This document shows positions 6,201 through 7,907 of a DNA stretch of 7,907 nt, piece after piece. This DNA comes from Aalborgiella sp043769295. Its GTDB lineage: Bacteria > Pseudomonadota > Gammaproteobacteria > Burkholderiales > Burkholderiaceae_C. The stretch is from the NCBI GenBank assembly GCA_043769295.1, contig JAYVJL010000015.1, positions 1-7,907 of the forward strand. Direction: 5' to 3'. Numbering within the stretch: position 1 is the first letter of the stretch; every line of letters starts with the position of its first letter. The translations under genes were made by a program, and so were the position numbers. The notes beneath the pieces are model-generated. The model made no database searches. It saw only the letters and a list, made by a program, of their open reading frames with translations, and was not told the DNA's origin.

Positions 6201-6233
6201 TGACCGATTTCTGACCGATTTTTGACCTTTTTT
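6201..6233 (+). repeat. Three 11-bp-phased TGACC repeats upstream of htpG
   Basis: TGACCGATTTC (6201), TGACCGATTTT (6212) and TGACCTTTTTT (6223) follow each other with an exact 11-bp period, about one DNA helical turn, so the same face is presented three times. Each copy begins inside a TTGACC or CTGACC hexamer. The third (TTGACC 6222-6227) with ATTAAT (6245-6250) at 17-bp spacing could be a weak sigma-70 promoter. The role is unknown; regulator binding is an inference. Confidence 0.65.
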
Positions 6234-6262
6234 TAGCCGTTTTGATTAATTCGTACCCATGA

Positions 6263-6290
6263 ATTGAACTTTCAATAAACGACCCCATAT
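6263..6290 (+). promoter_or_regulatory. Sigma-32 (RpoH) type heat-shock promoter for htpG
   Basis: CCCCATAT at 6283-6290 matches the sigma-32 -10 consensus CCCCATNT completely. ATTGAAC at 6263-6269 matches CTTGAAA at 5 of 7 positions, and the spacer is 13 bp, within the accepted range. Transcription would start near 6297, giving a leader of about 105 nt. htpG is a classical RpoH target in proteobacteria, so location and sequence agree. Confidence 0.7.
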
Positions 6291-6345
6291 CCATTCAGTC
6301 GGTTATGTGGCCGGTCTACATCAACCCGCGCTAAACTTGAAAGCT

Positions 6346-6363
6346 GCTTTTCTGATGAAAAGC
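6346..6363 (+). promoter_or_regulatory. Hairpin in the htpG leader
   Basis: GCTTTTC (6346-6352) and GAAAAGC (6357-6363) form a perfect 7-bp stem with a TGAT loop, 39 nt before the htpG start. The stem and loop include an in-frame ATG at 6355-6357. It may affect mRNA stability or translation, but it does not cover the assigned start codon, so a thermosensor role is only speculative. Confidence 0.5.
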
Positions 6364-6402
6364 GCGCCGAATCTTCAACCTAAAACCACAAAAATTCACA
6401 CC

Positions 6403-7907
6403 ATGACCAAGCAAACGCTCTCATTTCAGGCCGAAGTGGCCCAACTCCTGCATTTAGTCACCCACGCGCTGTACTCCAACAAAGAGATTTTCATGCGCGA
6501 GCTGATCTCCAACGCCTCCGACGCCTGCGACAAGCTGCGTTTTGAGGCGCTGAATGACCCGTCGTTGTTTGAAGAATCACCCCATCTGGACGTGCGCGTC
6601 AGCTTCAACAAAGAAGCCAAAACGCTGACGATTGCCGACAACGGCATTGGCTTGAGCCAGCAAGAAGCCATCGACAACCTCGGCACCATCGCCAAAAGCG
6701 GCACCAAAGACTTTGTGTCCAAGCTCAGCGGTGATCAAAAGGCAGATTCTCAGCTGATCGGCCAATTCGGCGTCGGTTTTTACTCGGGCTTCATTGTGGC
6801 GGACAAAATCACGGTCGAATCGCGCCGTGCGGGTTTGCCGACGGCCGACGGCGTGCGTTGGGTCAGTGGCGGCTCGGGCGACTTTGAAGTGGAGAGCATT
6901 GAACGCGCCCAACGCGGCACCAGCGTGACGCTGCATCTGCGCGACGATGCGCTGGACTACGCCAGCAGCTGGAAACTCAAAGGCATCATCGCCAAGTATT
7001 CCGACCACATCAGCCTGCCGATTTTGATGGAAAAGGAAGAATGGAAAGAGGGCGAGCCGATCGACAAGGACGACCCGTCTAAAGGAACTTCAGGCGGCGG
7101 CATGGTGATGACGGGCGAATGGGAAACCGTGAACCAGGCCAGCGCCCTGTGGACGCGCGCCAAGAAAGACATCACGCCTGAACAATACCAGGACTTTTAC
7201 AAACAAATCAGCCATGACCACGCAGATGCGCTGGCGCATACCCACAACCGCGTCGAAGGCAACCAGGAATACACGCAGCTGCTGTACATCCCCAGCAAAG
7301 CGCCCATGGATTTGTACAACCGCGAGCGCAACTCGGGCCTAAAGCTGTATGTCAAACGCGTCTTCATCATGGACGACGCCGAGGCGCTCTTGCCGGGTTA
7401 CCTGCGTTTTGTCAAAGGCGTGGTTGATTCGAATGATTTGCCGCTGAACGTGAGCCGCGAGCTGCTGCAGGAAAGCCGCGACGTGAAAGCCATCCGCGAA
7501 GGCTGCACCAAGCGCGTGTTGGGCATGCTGGAAGATTTGGCGAAACACAATGCTTTGCCGCCCAAAGGCTCTTCAGAGATGGTTGAGGACGTTCTTACCG
7601 CCGAGGAAAAAGCCGAACAAGAGGCTGGACTGGGCAAATTTGACGCGTTTTACGCCGAATTTGGCGCGGTGCTCAAAGAAGGCTTGGGCGAAGACTTTGC
7701 CAACAAAGACCGCCTGGCCAAGCTGATGCGCTTTTCAAGCACGACTACAGACGCCGTCACCGTCAGCTTTGCCGACTACAAAGCCCGCATGAAGGATGGC
7801 CAAGAGGCGATCTACTACATCACCGCCGACAACGCCGCCGCCGCCAAAAACAGCCCGCAGCTGGAAGTGTTCAAGAAAAAAGGCATTGAAGTGCTCTTGA
7901 TGACCGA
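6403..7907 (+). CDS. htpG: HtpG, bacterial Hsp90 chaperone (3' truncated by window edge)
   Basis: 501 complete codons are visible without a stop; full HtpG is about 620-650 residues, so most of the C-terminal dimerisation domain is missing. The N-terminal GHKL ATPase domain shows ELISNASDA with E33 and N37, DNGIG with D79, LGTIAKSGTK (93-102) and GQFGVGF (120-126). The middle domain carries RVFIMDDAEALLPGYLRFVKGVVDS and LNVSRELLQ (348-356), with R352 as the likely gamma-phosphate arginine. It is an ATP-dependent cytosolic chaperone dimer that remodels client proteins with DnaK. The ATG at 6403 aligns with the start of E. coli HtpG, yet no Shine-Dalgarno precedes it (AAAAATTCACACC). An in-frame ATG at 6355 would add 16 residues. 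Expression is probably from the sigma-32-like promoter at 6263-6290. Confidence 0.96.
   Translation, partial: MTKQTLSFQAEVAQLLHLVTHALYSNKEIFMRELISNASDACDKLRFEALNDPSLFEESPHLDVRVSFNKEAKTLTIADNGIGLSQQEAIDNLGTIAKSGTKDFVSKLSGDQKADSQLIGQFGVGFYSGFIVADKITVESRRAGLPTADGVRWVSGGSGDFEVESIERAQRGTSVTLHLRDDALDYASSWKLKGIIAKYSDHISLPILMEKEEWKEGEPIDKDDPSKGTSGGGMVMTGEWETVNQASALWTRAKKDITPEQYQDFYKQISHDHADALAHTHNRVEGNQEYTQLLYIPSKAPMDLYNRERNSGLKLYVKRVFIMDDAEALLPGYLRFVKGVVDSNDLPLNVSRELLQESRDVKAIREGCTKRVLGMLEDLAKHNALPPKGSSEMVEDVLTAEEKAEQEAGLGKFDAFYAEFGAVLKEGLGEDFANKDRLAKLMRFSSTTTDAVTVSFADYKARMKDGQEAIYYITADNAAAAKNSPQLEVFKKKGIEVLLMT

Larger units (their letters stand above)
6102..6402. other. Intergenic region between the CWC gene and htpG
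   Basis: 301 bp without a recognisable gene. The half nearest the CWC gene (about 6107-6180) is visibly AT-rich compared with the genes around it and carries inverted and direct repeats. The half nearest htpG carries three phased TGACC repeats, a sigma-32-like promoter and a leader hairpin. It must hold the promoters of two divergent genes. Confidence 0.7.

Noticed and set aside
6201..6233. Phased repeats as a CRISPR array or plasmid iterons
   Set aside because: The units are only 11 bp with no spacers, there are only three, and no cas or replication genes are nearby.
6336..6342. CTTGAAA as the -35 of a second sigma-32 promoter
   Set aside because: It matches the -35 consensus, but no CCCCAT-like -10 follows at 11-17 bp.
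6577..7637. Minus-strand open frames within htpG
   Set aside because: They are shadows of the strongly conserved htpG reading frame.

Overview
The window looks like an ordinary chromosomal stretch from a GC-rich betaproteobacterium, most likely of the family Comamonadaceae (order Burkholderiales). That placement is an inference from protein character (a Bug/TctC-type binding protein, a Cys-rich CWC protein, ApaG, RuvB and HtpG of betaproteobacterial flavour) and from the style of the AT-rich intergenic DNA; no rRNA or other decisive marker is present. I see no insertion sequence, phage gene, tRNA, rRNA or CRISPR array.

Layout: (1) 1-100, last 32 codons of ruvB on the plus strand. (2) 113-499, apaG on the minus strand, convergent with ruvB. 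(3) 530-3521, a minus-strand tripartite tricarboxylate transporter operon in the order tctC (binding protein), tctB (small membrane subunit), tctA (large permease), with start and stop codons overlapping at both internal junctions. apaG follows tctA on the same strand after only 30 bp. (4) 3522-3687, a divergent control region with a 15-bp perfect palindrome. (5) 3688-5849, plus-strand tctD (OmpR-type response regulator) and tctE (sensor histidine kinase), overlapping by 4 nt. (6) 5862-6101, a small minus-strand Cys-rich CWC-family protein, convergent with tctE. (7) 6102-6402, a 301-bp AT-rich intergenic region with palindromes, three 11-bp-phased repeats, a good sigma-32-like promoter and a leader hairpin. 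(8) 6403-7907, htpG (Hsp90) on the plus strand, cut off by the window edge after 501 codons.

How the genes work together: TctE would sense an external carboxylate and phosphorylate TctD. TctD would then act in the 166-bp divergent region to switch on tctCBA. TctC would capture the substrate in the periplasm and deliver it to the TctA/TctB membrane complex for cation-driven uptake. This is the classical tctCBA/tctDE arrangement known from Salmonella and Bordetella; the actual substrate cannot be read from the sequence. htpG is a separate heat-shock unit.

I did not find a convincing undescribed system. The best leads are regulatory: the palindrome between tctC and tctD, the phased repeats and sigma-32 promoter before htpG, the leader hairpin over an alternative in-frame ATG, and an unexpectedly perfect 24-bp palindrome inside tctE.
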